Shown here one piece after another: positions 9,003-17,678 of a DNA stretch of 42,755 nt. The translations under genes were made by a program, and so were the position numbers. Each line of letters opens with the position of its first letter. Position 1 is the stretch's first letter. Where the stretch lies: positions 1 through 42,755 of the forward strand of contig CAYFXE010000026.1 in NCBI GenBank assembly GCA_964347035.1, in the 5' to 3' direction. This stretch comes from CAYFXE01 sp964347035 (GTDB lineage Bacteria; Acidobacteriota; Aminicenantia; Aminicenantales; Aminicenantaceae). The notes below the pieces were generated by a model. That model made no database searches and was not told the DNA's origin. It saw only the letters and a program-made list of their open reading frames with translations.

Positions 9003-10880
9003 CTACCAAGCAATCCCGTAATCTTCTCCGTAATTGCTCGAACCGCCCCAGTATGTTCTGTGTTTCCAGTCGAAAAAGATGGCGTTGAGCGGGCCTGAGG
9101 TGTGTTTCTGATATTCTAATTTATATCCTTTAGCCTCGAGTTTATCCCTAACCCATTGGGGGATTTGCTCGTTCAACCGAAGACGACCGGGCTCGGCCAG
9201 GTGTTCACCGAAGGAGCTCTGCATCTGGTAGCTCGTAAGGTTTGGTGCCTCACAGGCTTCTTGGATGTTCATCCCGAATTCGACCACGTTCAAGAATAGT
9301 TGCAGCAGATTTTGGTCCTGAGTATCTCCTCCTTGGACAGCAAAGGATAAGAAGGGCTTACCGTCTTTGAGAGCGAGACCCGGTGTCAGTGTGGCCCGCG
9401 GTCTTTTACCCGGAGCGACCACGTTGAATGGATTCTGGGCTTCATCCAAAACAAAACTCTGCATCCGCTGACTCATCCCGATGCCGGTGTTGCCGGCAAG
9501 ACAGGCCGGAATCCAGCCGCCGCTTGGAGTAACGGAAACAACCCATCCTTCTTCATCTGCAGCCTGGATGGATGTGGTCCCTGCCTCGAAATCTTCATCG
9601 AACTCCTTCCTCTGTTGGGCTGTCCACTGACTCGGGGGCATGTCTCCTACGTTGGTCCACTTCTCCAAAAGATGAAGGAAAGGATTTTTCTTCCCTTCGA
9701 AAGGAAAGGGGTCTCCGGGTTTGACGTCGGGATCATTCTTGTTCCAGTTTATAAGTTTCAACCGCTCTTTGGCATATTCCTTAGACAGCAGGCCTTTTAT
9801 CGGCTCCTCCGGAGGAAAATAGGGATCCCCGTAGTAGAAGTCACGATCCGCATAGGCTAGGTTCATCACCTGATAGATGGTATGGATGTATTTAGCCGTG
9901 TTATAGCCCATCGACTTCAAGTCCAGGTTTTCCAGTATGTTCAGCATCTGGAGCATGACCGGTCCTTGTACCCAACTCGTCAGCTTGTAGACTTTGATTC
10001 CCTTGTATGTCGTCATCACCGGCTCTTCGATGTAGACTTTCCAGTTAGCCAGGTCCTCCATGGTGATCAAGCCTCCCTGTTCTTGACACCCGCGGACGAA
10101 TTCTTGGGCGATATCCTCCTTGTAGAAACGGTCGTAGGCTGCATAGATGGCTTCTTTACGATTCTTTCCGTTGGCAAGAGCATCCTGCTCGGCTTTGACG
10201 AGTTTTTTCAACGTGTCCAAAAGCTCAAGCTGTCTAAAGACTTCACCAGGATGAGGGGCCTCATGCTCTTCGCCAAGATGGGGGAGCAAAACCTTCTTGG
10301 AATAGGGCCACTCCTTGATCCGGTCTTTATCCCTTTCTATGCTATTTGTCAATTGTTCCTCGATGGGATAGCCCTCAGCCATTTCCATGGCAGGCTCCAA
10401 TACCTCCTTGAGACTCATACTCCCAAACTCCGCCAGCATGACCATCAATCCTCCTGGTGTTCCAGGGGTGACCGCCGCTAAGGGACCGTACCGGGGCGGG
10501 TACTTCAGTCCTTTGTCCTTGAAGAATTCTGGAGTGGCTCCAGTTGGCGCCACACCCAGGGCATTGATCCCGTAGACCTTCTTGGTCTTGGGACTATAGA
10601 TCAAAGCCTGTGTCTCACCTCCCCAGCTGAGGGCATCATACATTGTGCAGACAGAGGCAAGCATAGCACAGGTGGCATCAACGGCGTTTCCCCCCTTCTG
10701 GAAGATCATGGCTCCAGCTGTTGCCCCGAGCGGTTTCCCGGTAATAGCCATCCAGTGTTTGCCGTGGAGGACCGGTTTCTCTGTTCGGGCAAAAATACCC
10801 GCTCCCAAAGCAAGGAGAAGGCTTAACATAAACATAATTACCAGTCCATTTCCAAAAATGGATTTTTTGAACAAAAACAT
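9003..10880 (-). CDS. Divergent gamma-glutamyltransferase-family Ntn hydrolase, exported
   Basis: The start chosen is the ATG at 10880, directly behind GGGAGGG. A GTG seven codons upstream (10901) would put the ribosome-binding site inside the gene. The 625-aa product has a signal peptide (core FMLSLLLALGAGIFA) and the GGT scaffold GGNAVDATCA, with the nucleophile region GTTSIQAADE (T436). It lacks the FRE-type arginine motif (GINALGVAPTGA instead) and the PPPSSGG motif (LTSWVQGP instead), and FAVQGGDTQD replaces the oxyanion-region SPGG. The fold and nucleophile are kept while the classical gamma-glutamate pocket is not, so a different acyl donor is likely. It lies 24 nt after the MlrC-like gene, suggesting an operon. 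Confidence 0.88.
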   Translation of the reverse strand: MFLFKKSIFGNGLVIMFMLSLLLALGAGIFARTEKPVLHGKHWMAITGKPLGATAGAMIFQKGGNAVDATCAMLASVCTMYDALSWGGETQALIYSPKTKKVYGINALGVAPTGATPEFFKDKGLKYPPRYGPLAAVTPGTPGGLMVMLAEFGSMSLKEVLEPAMEMAEGYPIEEQLTNSIERDKDRIKEWPYSKKVLLPHLGEEHEAPHPGEVFRQLELLDTLKKLVKAEQDALANGKNRKEAIYAAYDRFYKEDIAQEFVRGCQEQGGLITMEDLANWKVYIEEPVMTTYKGIKVYKLTSWVQGPVMLQMLNILENLDLKSMGYNTAKYIHTIYQVMNLAYADRDFYYGDPYFPPEEPIKGLLSKEYAKERLKLINWNKNDPDVKPGDPFPFEGKKNPFLHLLEKWTNVGDMPPSQWTAQQRKEFDEDFEAGTTSIQAADEEGWVVSVTPSGGWIPACLAGNTGIGMSQRMQSFVLDEAQNPFNVVAPGKRPRATLTPGLALKDGKPFLSFAVQGGDTQDQNLLQLFLNVVEFGMNIQEACEAPNLTSYQMQSSFGEHLAEPGRLRLNEQIPQWVRDKLEAKGYKLEYQKHTSGPLNAIFFDWKHRTYWGGSSNYGEDYGIAW

Positions 10881-10904
10881 CTTCCCTCCCTTCTCTGGCA
10901 CATT

Positions 10905-12440
10905 TTAATCTTTTTTATAAACGGGATAGATATCCTTAGGTATGTTTTTGTAAGGAAGTGTGGTCAGGTCGGCAGGACCCCATCCAGGAGCATCGACTTC
11001 GAATATGGCTCCGGCTAAGCCAGTTTCGTAAAAGCCTCTCCGAAAATGCACGCGTGATTTGAGTACGATGATATCCAAACTATCGAGATCAATACCCAAC
11101 TGACTAAAAATGCCCGGCGTTGTCACTTGGGTGAGCTGTGGTGTTAGGATCACCCGGTTGTTCTTGCCGAAAAGGAGAACAACTACCGTTCCTCTTCGAC
11201 CGTATTCCCCGATAAACTCCACCTTCCCGTCAATCCTGACGGGATTTCCTGCGAATTTATCAGTCCATCCGCCCACGTCGATACTGACGGTGTCACCGAT
11301 TTTAGCCTTGGCCTCAATCTCTTCGATGGCTTTCTCATCTCGAAGGGTGGCAATACAGAAATTCTCGGCTCCCTGGTTGATCAACGCCTCAAGAATTCGG
11401 GAAGAACCACCAGTCCTGTCGCTGTGATCAGCTATAACCACGGGGGTCTTTCCGGCCTTAGCCGCGGCAATGGCCTTGGCCACGCCCTCTTTTGTTTTCG
11501 GGAGTTTTTTTCTGGCAAAGACCTCTCTCTTTCTCCAGATATAATCTGAAACATTATCGGCGATTTGATCGGCCAGTTTCTGATCATTGTTGGTCACGAC
11601 CATAACCGTGGCGCCCACATCAGGAACATCGGCGTAGGCAAACCCGAAAGCCACCGAAACATAGACTCCTGGAACGCGGCTTTCCCATCTTCGGGCATGT
11701 TCCATGATTTCCATAGCCGGAGAGACTCCGGTCCCTTGATAAACGCTGGGGGTGATCACTCCGGGCTTTCGCGTGGCCATCGTGGGTTTGTACTCGCCGC
11801 GGAGAGTGTTGATCATGACGCGGGCTGCCCGCTCTCCCTGGAGATAACTGTCATAATGGGGGTATCTTTTGATGATAAAGACAGCATCAGCAGCGTCCGA
11901 GAGCTCATGGTCCTCGTTACCGTGTAGATCAAGAGTGACCATGATTGGAATCTCCCCCACGGCCTCCCTGACCCTCCGAGCAAGTTCTGCCTCGGGTTTG
12001 GGGATTCCGGTGACAGCCATCGCCCCATGAAGAGACAGGAAAACGCCATCAAACGGTCCTTGTTCTTTCAGGTCGTCGACAATCCCTCCTGCGTATTTTT
12101 CGAAGGCCTCTCGGGTGATCCAGCTTCCCGAAGATCCGCCTCTAGCGCTGCGAGGGGAAAGAATGCCCACCAGTTCCACACCTCCGTATTCTTCGCACAT
12201 CGCCTTGAAACCCCCGATGTATCCACTGGTTGTTTGGAGCAAGTCCCGGGTGGGGGGTCCGTAGAATTCCCAATCCTCGATCGTGGTTGGTTTTGGACAA
12301 AAAGTGCAGGTCTCATGGGAGAATCTGGCCACAGCAATACGATAGGATTTCCCTTTCTCTGAGATTCCCTGACAGGCAAAGGCCATGATAAAAAGCAGGA
12401 TGAATGTCATCCGACAAGCCCATGTTTTTGTACAATCCAT
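10905..12440 (-). CDS. M81/MlrC-family metallopeptidase-like lipoprotein
   Basis: The ATG at 12440 is preceded by AGGAGG at 6 nt and is preferred over a GTG five codons upstream. The 511-aa product has a lipoprotein signal with IMAFAC (C23, Gln at +2). The body matches the MlrC/DUF1485 family: ARFSHETCTF near the N-terminus, FDGVFLSLHGAM, TLDLHGNED with the Asp and His zinc ligands, RYPHYDSYLQGERAA with the third His, then the C-terminal domain with DHSDRTGGSSR. Family knowledge: MlrC cleaves linearised microcystin at the Adda-isoGlu bond, and most relatives have no known substrate. A lipidated MlrC-like protein is unusual. It is followed within 24 nt by a GGT-family gene. Membership is secure; substrate is unknown. 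Confidence 0.9.
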   Translation of the reverse strand: MDCTKTWACRMTFILLFIMAFACQGISEKGKSYRIAVARFSHETCTFCPKPTTIEDWEFYGPPTRDLLQTTSGYIGGFKAMCEEYGGVELVGILSPRSARGGSSGSWITREAFEKYAGGIVDDLKEQGPFDGVFLSLHGAMAVTGIPKPEAELARRVREAVGEIPIMVTLDLHGNEDHELSDAADAVFIIKRYPHYDSYLQGERAARVMINTLRGEYKPTMATRKPGVITPSVYQGTGVSPAMEIMEHARRWESRVPGVYVSVAFGFAYADVPDVGATVMVVTNNDQKLADQIADNVSDYIWRKREVFARKKLPKTKEGVAKAIAAAKAGKTPVVIADHSDRTGGSSRILEALINQGAENFCIATLRDEKAIEEIEAKAKIGDTVSIDVGGWTDKFAGNPVRIDGKVEFIGEYGRRGTVVVLLFGKNNRVILTPQLTQVTTPGIFSQLGIDLDSLDIIVLKSRVHFRRGFYETGLAGAIFEVDAPGWGPADLTTLPYKNIPKDIYPVYKKD

Positions 12441-12542
12441 TATCTTCCTCCTCACTCCTTATGGAGTATCCTTCTATCCAAGGATGACCTTCCTAAAACT
12501 CATAATATAAAAGACATATTACTTAGCCGTTTTCCCAACCTT

Positions 12543-12628
12543 TTGTCATTCCTGCGGAAGCAGGAAACCAGAAATATCTCGATAAAATTTCTTCTACGTC
12601 TAGATTCCTGCTTCCGCAGGAATGACAA
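12543..12628. repeat. Nested inverted-repeat element (REP/MITE-like)
   Basis: Two perfect 24-nt arms, 12543-12566 and 12605-12628, are reverse complements of each other around a 38-nt centre. Each arm contains its own palindrome TTCCTGC-GGAA-GCAGGAA (or its complement), so two small hairpins can fold inside one large one. A degenerate third half-copy (12 of 14 bases) lies at 12691-12704. The sequence resembles a widespread family of dispersed intergenic repeats whose spurious translations give the familiar CHSCGSRNL and FPASAGMT strings. It fills much of the 286-nt space between the CapA-like and MlrC-like genes and could end or attenuate the upstream transcript. No transposase is nearby. Confidence 0.88.
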
Positions 12629-12726
12629 TAAGTAGAGGTATCAACTCTCGATTCCTGATACATGTTACTCACTTTCACGGACACATGCATTCGCAGGAAT
12701 AACATTCTTTAAACATTAAGCCACAC

Positions 12727-14106
12727 TTAGTTCTCTTCGTTTGATGGAAGCTGCACAACACCGATGCCGTCTTGAAAATGAATCACGGTGCCAAAAGGTT
12801 CGGAGAGACGCTTCAGTTGCTCGATGATCTTGGCGCCAAGCTCCAGGTCGGCCAAAACAGGACGTCCACGAACCTGCCGGGGTCTTCCATGGCCGAGGGT
12901 TATCGGGTGGAGCTTGAGCTCTGTCAGCTTCTTTCCCTGCCAAAAAGGAACAGCAATCACCGACTCCCAGTATTCCGCTTTGGCTGGAAAACCTTTTTTG
13001 TCAAAATCGTAGCGGGCATCGTTAAAATCGGCGACATGCTTATCTGGCCCTAATTTGTACCGCTCGTAGTTCTCGTAAGGCAGGCGCAGAAGCGTCTCAT
13101 TCTGGAAGATGAAATTTCCCAACCCGTAGAAGATAGGTTTCCCCTTGTAAATCTCGATCCCCCATAGCACATGGGATCCATGGCCGACATAAACATCTGC
13201 ACCGGCATCGATCATGGCTCGAGCGAACTCGATCAAGAATCCGGCTGGGACATAACGGCTTTTGGCTCGTTCATGGGCATGGACTGTGACAATCGTGAAG
13301 TCAGCCAAGCGACTGGCATTGCGGACAACAGCCGCGGTCTCATCTAGGTCTTCCCTGTTGACTTCGGTACGTACCTTGGCCTTATCTCCCTTCTCAAAGC
13401 TAGAGCGCAAGAACTGTAATTTATTTTTCTCTTTGGCCTCTCTCGAAGGCTGCATCCCAAACTGTTCCTGTAACTTGAGGAGAGCCTGGAATTGTTCCTC
13501 GGTCACCACATAAGTACGTTTAAACCGGAGGGGGTTCAACCCAGGACGTGCAGGTATAGCGCCTCGAGATTTACCGGCCCGGCCATGGTCAGGGAAAGTC
13601 GAAGCACAGGAGATTAAAGCCACTCGAGCTTTAGCGGTTTCAAGGAATTTCGCTTCTCGGGCTTCGGCAAGGCTCCCCCCCACACCAGCATGGACAAGAC
13701 CCACCTCTTCCACATACTTCGTCGTTAAACGCATCCCCAAAACGCCGTAATCGGCCGAGTGGTTATTCGCCCGAGAGACCATATCAAAACCGGCCCAGAC
13801 AAGCTCCTTGGCCAAGATCGGTTCGGCCCTCATGTACGTCCCCCCGCTCTGATGCATGGGATAAGGTTCATAATCATGGAAAAGGGTCTCCAGATTGGTA
13901 AAGGCGACATCAGCCGATCGGATAAGATCGATCATCCTCAGGAATTCAGGCTCTTGATAAACCGACAGCTTCCGCGAAATGATGGAGTCCCCAGTCAGAG
14001 CCATTTTGAAAATCTCATCGCCCGGATCCTGCTGGCCGAGTCCGAACGAACCCAACAAGAAATAAACACATACGGCTCCCAAGAAAGCAAAAAGCCAACG
14101 CCTCAT
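12727..14106 (-). CDS. CapA/PgsA-family protein (metallophosphatase-like fold), exported
   Basis: The ATG at 14106 has AGGAGG at 5 nt and is followed by a signal peptide (core LFAFLGAVCVYFLLGSFG). An ATG six codons earlier is less well placed. The 459-aa product shows the CapA signature order: LTGDSI near residue 37, NLETLFHD, NNHSADYG, GVGGSLAEA, TVHAHE, GHGSHVLWG and YGLGNFIFQ. Family knowledge: CapA/PgsA proteins accompany poly-gamma-glutamate synthesis, but many stand-alone copies of unknown function exist. No capB, capC or pgsBC gene is visible here, so polymer synthesis cannot be claimed. It precedes the MlrC-like and GGT genes on the same strand, separated from them by the inverted-repeat element. 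Confidence 0.88.
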   Translation of the reverse strand: MRRWLFAFLGAVCVYFLLGSFGLGQQDPGDEIFKMALTGDSIISRKLSVYQEPEFLRMIDLIRSADVAFTNLETLFHDYEPYPMHQSGGTYMRAEPILAKELVWAGFDMVSRANNHSADYGVLGMRLTTKYVEEVGLVHAGVGGSLAEAREAKFLETAKARVALISCASTFPDHGRAGKSRGAIPARPGLNPLRFKRTYVVTEEQFQALLKLQEQFGMQPSREAKEKNKLQFLRSSFEKGDKAKVRTEVNREDLDETAAVVRNASRLADFTIVTVHAHERAKSRYVPAGFLIEFARAMIDAGADVYVGHGSHVLWGIEIYKGKPIFYGLGNFIFQNETLLRLPYENYERYKLGPDKHVADFNDARYDFDKKGFPAKAEYWESVIAVPFWQGKKLTELKLHPITLGHGRPRQVRGRPVLADLELGAKIIEQLKRLSEPFGTVIHFQDGIGVVQLPSNEEN

Positions 14107-14281
14107 GCCATCCTCCTTTCCCATCTGTCTTTGGACAAGATGTTCTTATTCAGGGACATTAAAGTCTTTTTCATCTCCAATATTCTGCCGGAGGGCCTTC
14201 ACTCCCTCCGTCTTTCTTCAATATATTATTAAAGAACTCAGCAGAGAAAACGTCTTCCTGAATATTGGCTGATGCTGGAAG

Positions 14282-16324
14282 CTATTGCGTTTCTGGCTTT
14301 TTTCTATACTTTTCGAACCAGCCGATAAGGTATAACTGCTGTAGCAGTCTGTGGGAAGGCCTTCTCCAACCATGATACTCTCCAGGCATCCTGACGAGTA
14401 CAGTCTCTTTCTTGAGCATCTTCAAAGCGCGGTAGTACTCTTCACTCTGCCCCATCGGCGTCCTCAGGTCTTCCTCTCCTGTCATAACCATCGTGGGTGT
14501 TTTGACGTTGGCCACATAATGGAGGGGCGAACGCACAGCATACTCTATCGGGTCTTCCCAGGGGTATTTTCTAAACTGCCTGTACCAGCTGGAACCATCC
14601 GTAGTCCCCACGAAAGAATGCCAGTTGATGACCGGTCTCATCGACACAGCGGCCCGAAAACGGTCAGTATGCCCGACAATCCAGGCAGTCAGGACTCCCC
14701 CACCACTGCCGCCGCAGACGAATAAATTCTCCACATCGATAAAGCCCTTGGCGATGGCGGCATCCACTCCGGCCATCAAGTCATCATAGTCCTTACCCGG
14801 GTAAGAAAACTGAATACCGTTGACAAAATCCTGACCATATCCCGTGCTTCCTCTCGGATTCATGTAGAGCACGGCGTAGCCGGTGGCAGCAAAATTCTGC
14901 CACGCCCAGCTGAAGCGGACCGAATACATGGCCCATGGTCCCCCGTGGATGTACAGGATCATCGGATATTTCTTGCTGGAATCGAAATTGGCTGGCTTGA
15001 TTAACCACCCCTGCAGATCCAGGCCATCCGGAGATGTAAACCACATCTCTTCGACCTGGCCCAGCTCAATATCAGCAAGAACGTCCTCGTTGACGTCAAC
15101 AAGCTTTTTGATATCCCCTGGCTTGGACAGGTTAAAGGTAACCAGTTCACCCGGATTGTAAAATGTCGAACGAGTCGTGGCCACCTGGCCTGTCTTGGCC
15201 ATCGACAATCCTGAGAAATAATGAATACCTTCGGTTATTTTTTTGATCTTGCCTCCGGTTGAGACGAAATAAAGGTTGCTCTCCCCCTTTTCCGCCATCA
15301 GGTAGTATAGTCCAGAGCTATCCGAAGCCCAATTCATACTGGAAGGATTGTTGGGGAGATCACCAGCTAGGAGCTTCTTCTTTCCATCTTGTTTATCGGC
15401 CTTCATCAGGTACAAGTGGGAAAGATGTCTGGTATAATTCTTGTCATCGTAGCCGGTGTAGGCAATCCATTTTCCATCCGGCGAGACCCGGGGTGATCTG
15501 TCTGGACCTTTCCTGTCTGTTAATACTTCAACTCCGAGCGTTTCTAGATCGACAGAATAGATCTCGCTATCGCCATGGAGGTATTCGGCATCAGGTTTAC
15601 GGATCGCGCTGAAATAGAGTTTTTGGCCATCAGATGACCACTGCGGATCGGAGTGGGAATAATCTCCAGAGGTGATTTTCTTTGGTGTTCCTCCGAGCTC
15701 GGCATCGATGGTGTAAATATGACTAAAACCTTTGGGGATCGGTCCCCGGCCATCCCGTCGCCAGGATAACCTGTCGATGATGATCGCTGGTTTGGCCCAC
15801 TTGGCATCTCGCGGTTTCTTAGGGAGTTTCACTGATAGCAGTGGTTTGTCATCCCGGATGTACATGGTGAAAGCCAACATTTTTCCATCGGGCGACCAGC
15901 GTATACTGCTCGGCGTGTCATCGAGATGCGTTAGCTGGGCGACTTCTCGTGTGTCCAGCCACATGACGTGAATTTGGGTTGTTTCATCCCGGTCGGAAAG
16001 AAAGGCAATCTTCTTGCCATCCGGTGACCAGACAGGAGAGAAATCTCTCCAATCTCCATGGGTAAGCTCACGTACTCTTTTTCCAGCGATATCCACAATC
16101 CATAGATTACTACTGTACCGATCGTTCATTTTATCGACCCATCTTCTGGTAAAGAGGATGTGATTGCCATCAGGTGAAATGCTCGGGCTGCCGATGGATT
16201 CCATTTCCATGAATGTTTCCTTAATGAGGAGCTTACCGTTGTTTTCCCTGCTCAAAACGCTCCCTGAGACAAGGATCATCAATGTCAGGTTAAACATGAG
16301 GAGTCGTCTTAATAAAACTCTCAA
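14282..16324 (-). CDS. S9-family prolyl-oligopeptidase-like serine peptidase, exported
   Basis: The 680-aa protein starts with TTG at 16324, set by AGGAGG 5 nt upstream. A signal peptide follows (core LMFNLTLMILVSGSVLS). Residues of about 40-380 form a PD40-type beta-propeller with repeated SPDGKxIAF-like strands (SPSISPDGNHILF, SPVWSPDGKKIAF and others). The alpha/beta-hydrolase domain holds S540 in GGSGGG, D619 in GEEDLRTP and H651 in EYHGW as the likely triad. Family knowledge: S9C/acylaminoacyl-type enzymes cut dipeptides or blocked residues from short peptides that pass the propeller. It would act in the periplasm. The neighbouring CapA-like gene starts 175 nt downstream. Confidence 0.94.
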   Translation of the reverse strand: MRVLLRRLLMFNLTLMILVSGSVLSRENNGKLLIKETFMEMESIGSPSISPDGNHILFTRRWVDKMNDRYSSNLWIVDIAGKRVRELTHGDWRDFSPVWSPDGKKIAFLSDRDETTQIHVMWLDTREVAQLTHLDDTPSSIRWSPDGKMLAFTMYIRDDKPLLSVKLPKKPRDAKWAKPAIIIDRLSWRRDGRGPIPKGFSHIYTIDAELGGTPKKITSGDYSHSDPQWSSDGQKLYFSAIRKPDAEYLHGDSEIYSVDLETLGVEVLTDRKGPDRSPRVSPDGKWIAYTGYDDKNYTRHLSHLYLMKADKQDGKKKLLAGDLPNNPSSMNWASDSSGLYYLMAEKGESNLYFVSTGGKIKKITEGIHYFSGLSMAKTGQVATTRSTFYNPGELVTFNLSKPGDIKKLVDVNEDVLADIELGQVEEMWFTSPDGLDLQGWLIKPANFDSSKKYPMILYIHGGPWAMYSVRFSWAWQNFAATGYAVLYMNPRGSTGYGQDFVNGIQFSYPGKDYDDLMAGVDAAIAKGFIDVENLFVCGGSGGGVLTAWIVGHTDRFRAAVSMRPVINWHSFVGTTDGSSWYRQFRKYPWEDPIEYAVRSPLHYVANVKTPTMVMTGEEDLRTPMGQSEEYYRALKMLKKETVLVRMPGEYHGWRRPSHRLLQQLYLIGWFEKYRKKPETQ

Positions 16325-16329
16325 TTTTA

Positions 16330-16335
16330 CCTCCT
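16330..16335 (-). promoter_or_regulatory. Ribosome-binding site that fixes a TTG start
   Basis: AGGAGG on the minus strand lies 5 nt before TTG (16324-16322). The first in-frame ATG is nine codons further in and would leave a shortened signal peptide without its arginines, so TTG is the better start. Confidence 0.8.
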
Positions 16336-16572
16336 TTCTCTTATATATCGTTCATCCCCCAGTATCTCCGAAAACGGGATATTTGGTTTTTGTCACTTTT
16401 TCCTCGAAGGATTAATTTAGTACAAGCGAGAAATACCCGTCAAGAAAAAAGAGCCCAGAACTTCCGACAGATAAAAGGGATAGTTTCTGTCATGGTCTAT
16501 TCAAATATGGAATGTTCTATCGGCAATTTCGAGAGAAAGTAAAAGTATAAGATGAAGACGAAGCCATTGCTT

Positions 16573-17022
16573 TCAGGCAACAATAAGCCAAGCCTCAAAA
16601 GCGAGGGTCAGAACCCAATACAATCCGAAAAGAATAGCGATAAATATGAATCCCCTATCCAGGTACAGACCATAGCGGGCCAGGTAAGATTCTTTCGACG
16701 GGATTAGCATCAGAGCGGCCCTGTACAGGAGTTGAAGGAAGATGTAGGCCAAAGTCAACAACCCGAGCCTGTGATAGGATATGCTCGAACTCACATCTCC
16801 ATGCATGGCTGAAACCATGGATCGCAACAAACCGCATCCTGGGCAAGGCAATCCAGTCAGATTCTTGAACGTGCAGGTGGGAGGTATGGAGATACTCCCT
16901 AAACGAACACTATGGTTTCCAGGTTGAGGAGGCGATAGGATAACGGCTCCAGCAAGAATGCCCAGGCAAGCAAGGAAGACTATCCCATGAGAAGCCAGGC
17001 TATCCGTCGTTTTGAGATTCAT
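16573..17022 (-). CDS. DUF2752 membrane protein
   Basis: This 149-aa protein has a hydrophobic N-terminal segment, then TGLPCPGCGLLRS, the cysteine signature of DUF2752, followed by hydrophobic helices including LLTLAYIFLQLL and FIFIAILFGLYWVLTLAF. About three to four membrane helices are expected. Family knowledge: DUF2752 proteins are small inner-membrane proteins of unknown function that often sit beside other small membrane proteins. The gene begins 28 nt after its upstream neighbour, a predicted membrane protein, so the two probably form a pair. The ribosome-binding site is weak (GAGAG), and translation may depend on the upstream gene. The gap at 16325-16572 holds no feature I can support. 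Confidence 0.85.
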   Translation of the reverse strand: MNLKTTDSLASHGIVFLACLGILAGAVILSPPQPGNHSVRLGSISIPPTCTFKNLTGLPCPGCGLLRSMVSAMHGDVSSSISYHRLGLLTLAYIFLQLLYRAALMLIPSKESYLARYGLYLDRGFIFIAILFGLYWVLTLAFEAWLIVA

Positions 17023-17050
17023 AGCTATCTCTCTACACTTCAGCTCCGTG

Positions 17051-17473
17051 TTATTTGAACGCGGTCCTCACCTCCGGCCTCATCAATACGACAAGACACC
17101 AGATCCCTATGGGTAAACCCACGATACAACAGGGACTGATGCACGGAATAATGGCAATGATACTCGCTGCCACACAGATGCTCCATTGGCTGAGTTCTTT
17201 CATCTTTAAAGCGGCATAGATCACAAAGGCCGCCAAGGCAAGTCCGACAATGGCCATACCCATGCCAAAAGCGCCTTCGGCAAGCTCAGCATACCGATCA
17301 GGAATTTCATCTTTCCAGAAGGTGCTAAGGCTAGTGCCGATAATCTCTGCAATCAAGAGCGTAAAATCGAACACAGCCCCGAGGATTCCCGTGACCAATA
17401 GTCCTGTAGAGGGACCAGACACCTGCCAAGATGGATCCCATACCACTTGGGAAGAGGTGGGCTCTTTACTCAT
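17051..17473 (-). CDS. Small multi-pass membrane protein, CD225/TM2-like
   Basis: The ATG at 17473 has AGGAGG 5 nt upstream and gives 140 aa; a TTG six codons earlier is less likely. Hydrophobic segments lie near residues 22-45, 68-90 and 100-130. The C-terminal string IPCISPCCIVGLPIGIW and LMRPEVRTAF resembles the end of CD225/DUF4190-type small membrane proteins, in which a Gly-rich second helix is followed by a conserved RPEV-like tail. The N-terminal 20 residues are polar and Ser/Pro/Trp-rich. It is paired with the DUF2752 gene downstream. The exact family is a by-eye match, and its role is unknown. Confidence 0.75.
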   Translation of the reverse strand: MSKEPTSSQVVWDPSWQVSGPSTGLLVTGILGAVFDFTLLIAEIIGTSLSTFWKDEIPDRYAELAEGAFGMGMAIVGLALAAFVIYAALKMKELSQWSICVAASIIAIIPCISPCCIVGLPIGIWCLVVLMRPEVRTAFK

Positions 17474-17678
17474 CCTGTCCTCCTTTATCAATTTTCAATA
17501 TATCTACGTCCGAATTTTTCCTGATTGTGTTGACATAACTCCGAAATGCATTTCCTCGATTTTGATGCAGTATACCAAATAAACTGAATCCAGCCAAATC
17601 TTGTTATTTTTCCACTTGACATCCACAGTATCATATGATTTGAATTCCTTACTGAGAAATCCAAAAAAGGAGTTTGTC

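Noticed and set aside
12523..12705. 60-aa minus-strand frame containing CHSCGSRNL and FPASAGMT
   Set aside because: It is the well-known spurious translation of the dispersed inverted repeat, not a gene.
12727..14106. Reading the CapA-like gene as part of a poly-gamma-glutamate capsule synthesis operon
   Set aside because: No capB, capC or other synthase gene is present, and stand-alone CapA-like proteins are common.
17616..17621. TTGACA box upstream of the M14 gene
   Set aside because: No acceptable -10 hexamer is found at 16-18 nt. The nearest, TATGAT, is only 12 nt away.
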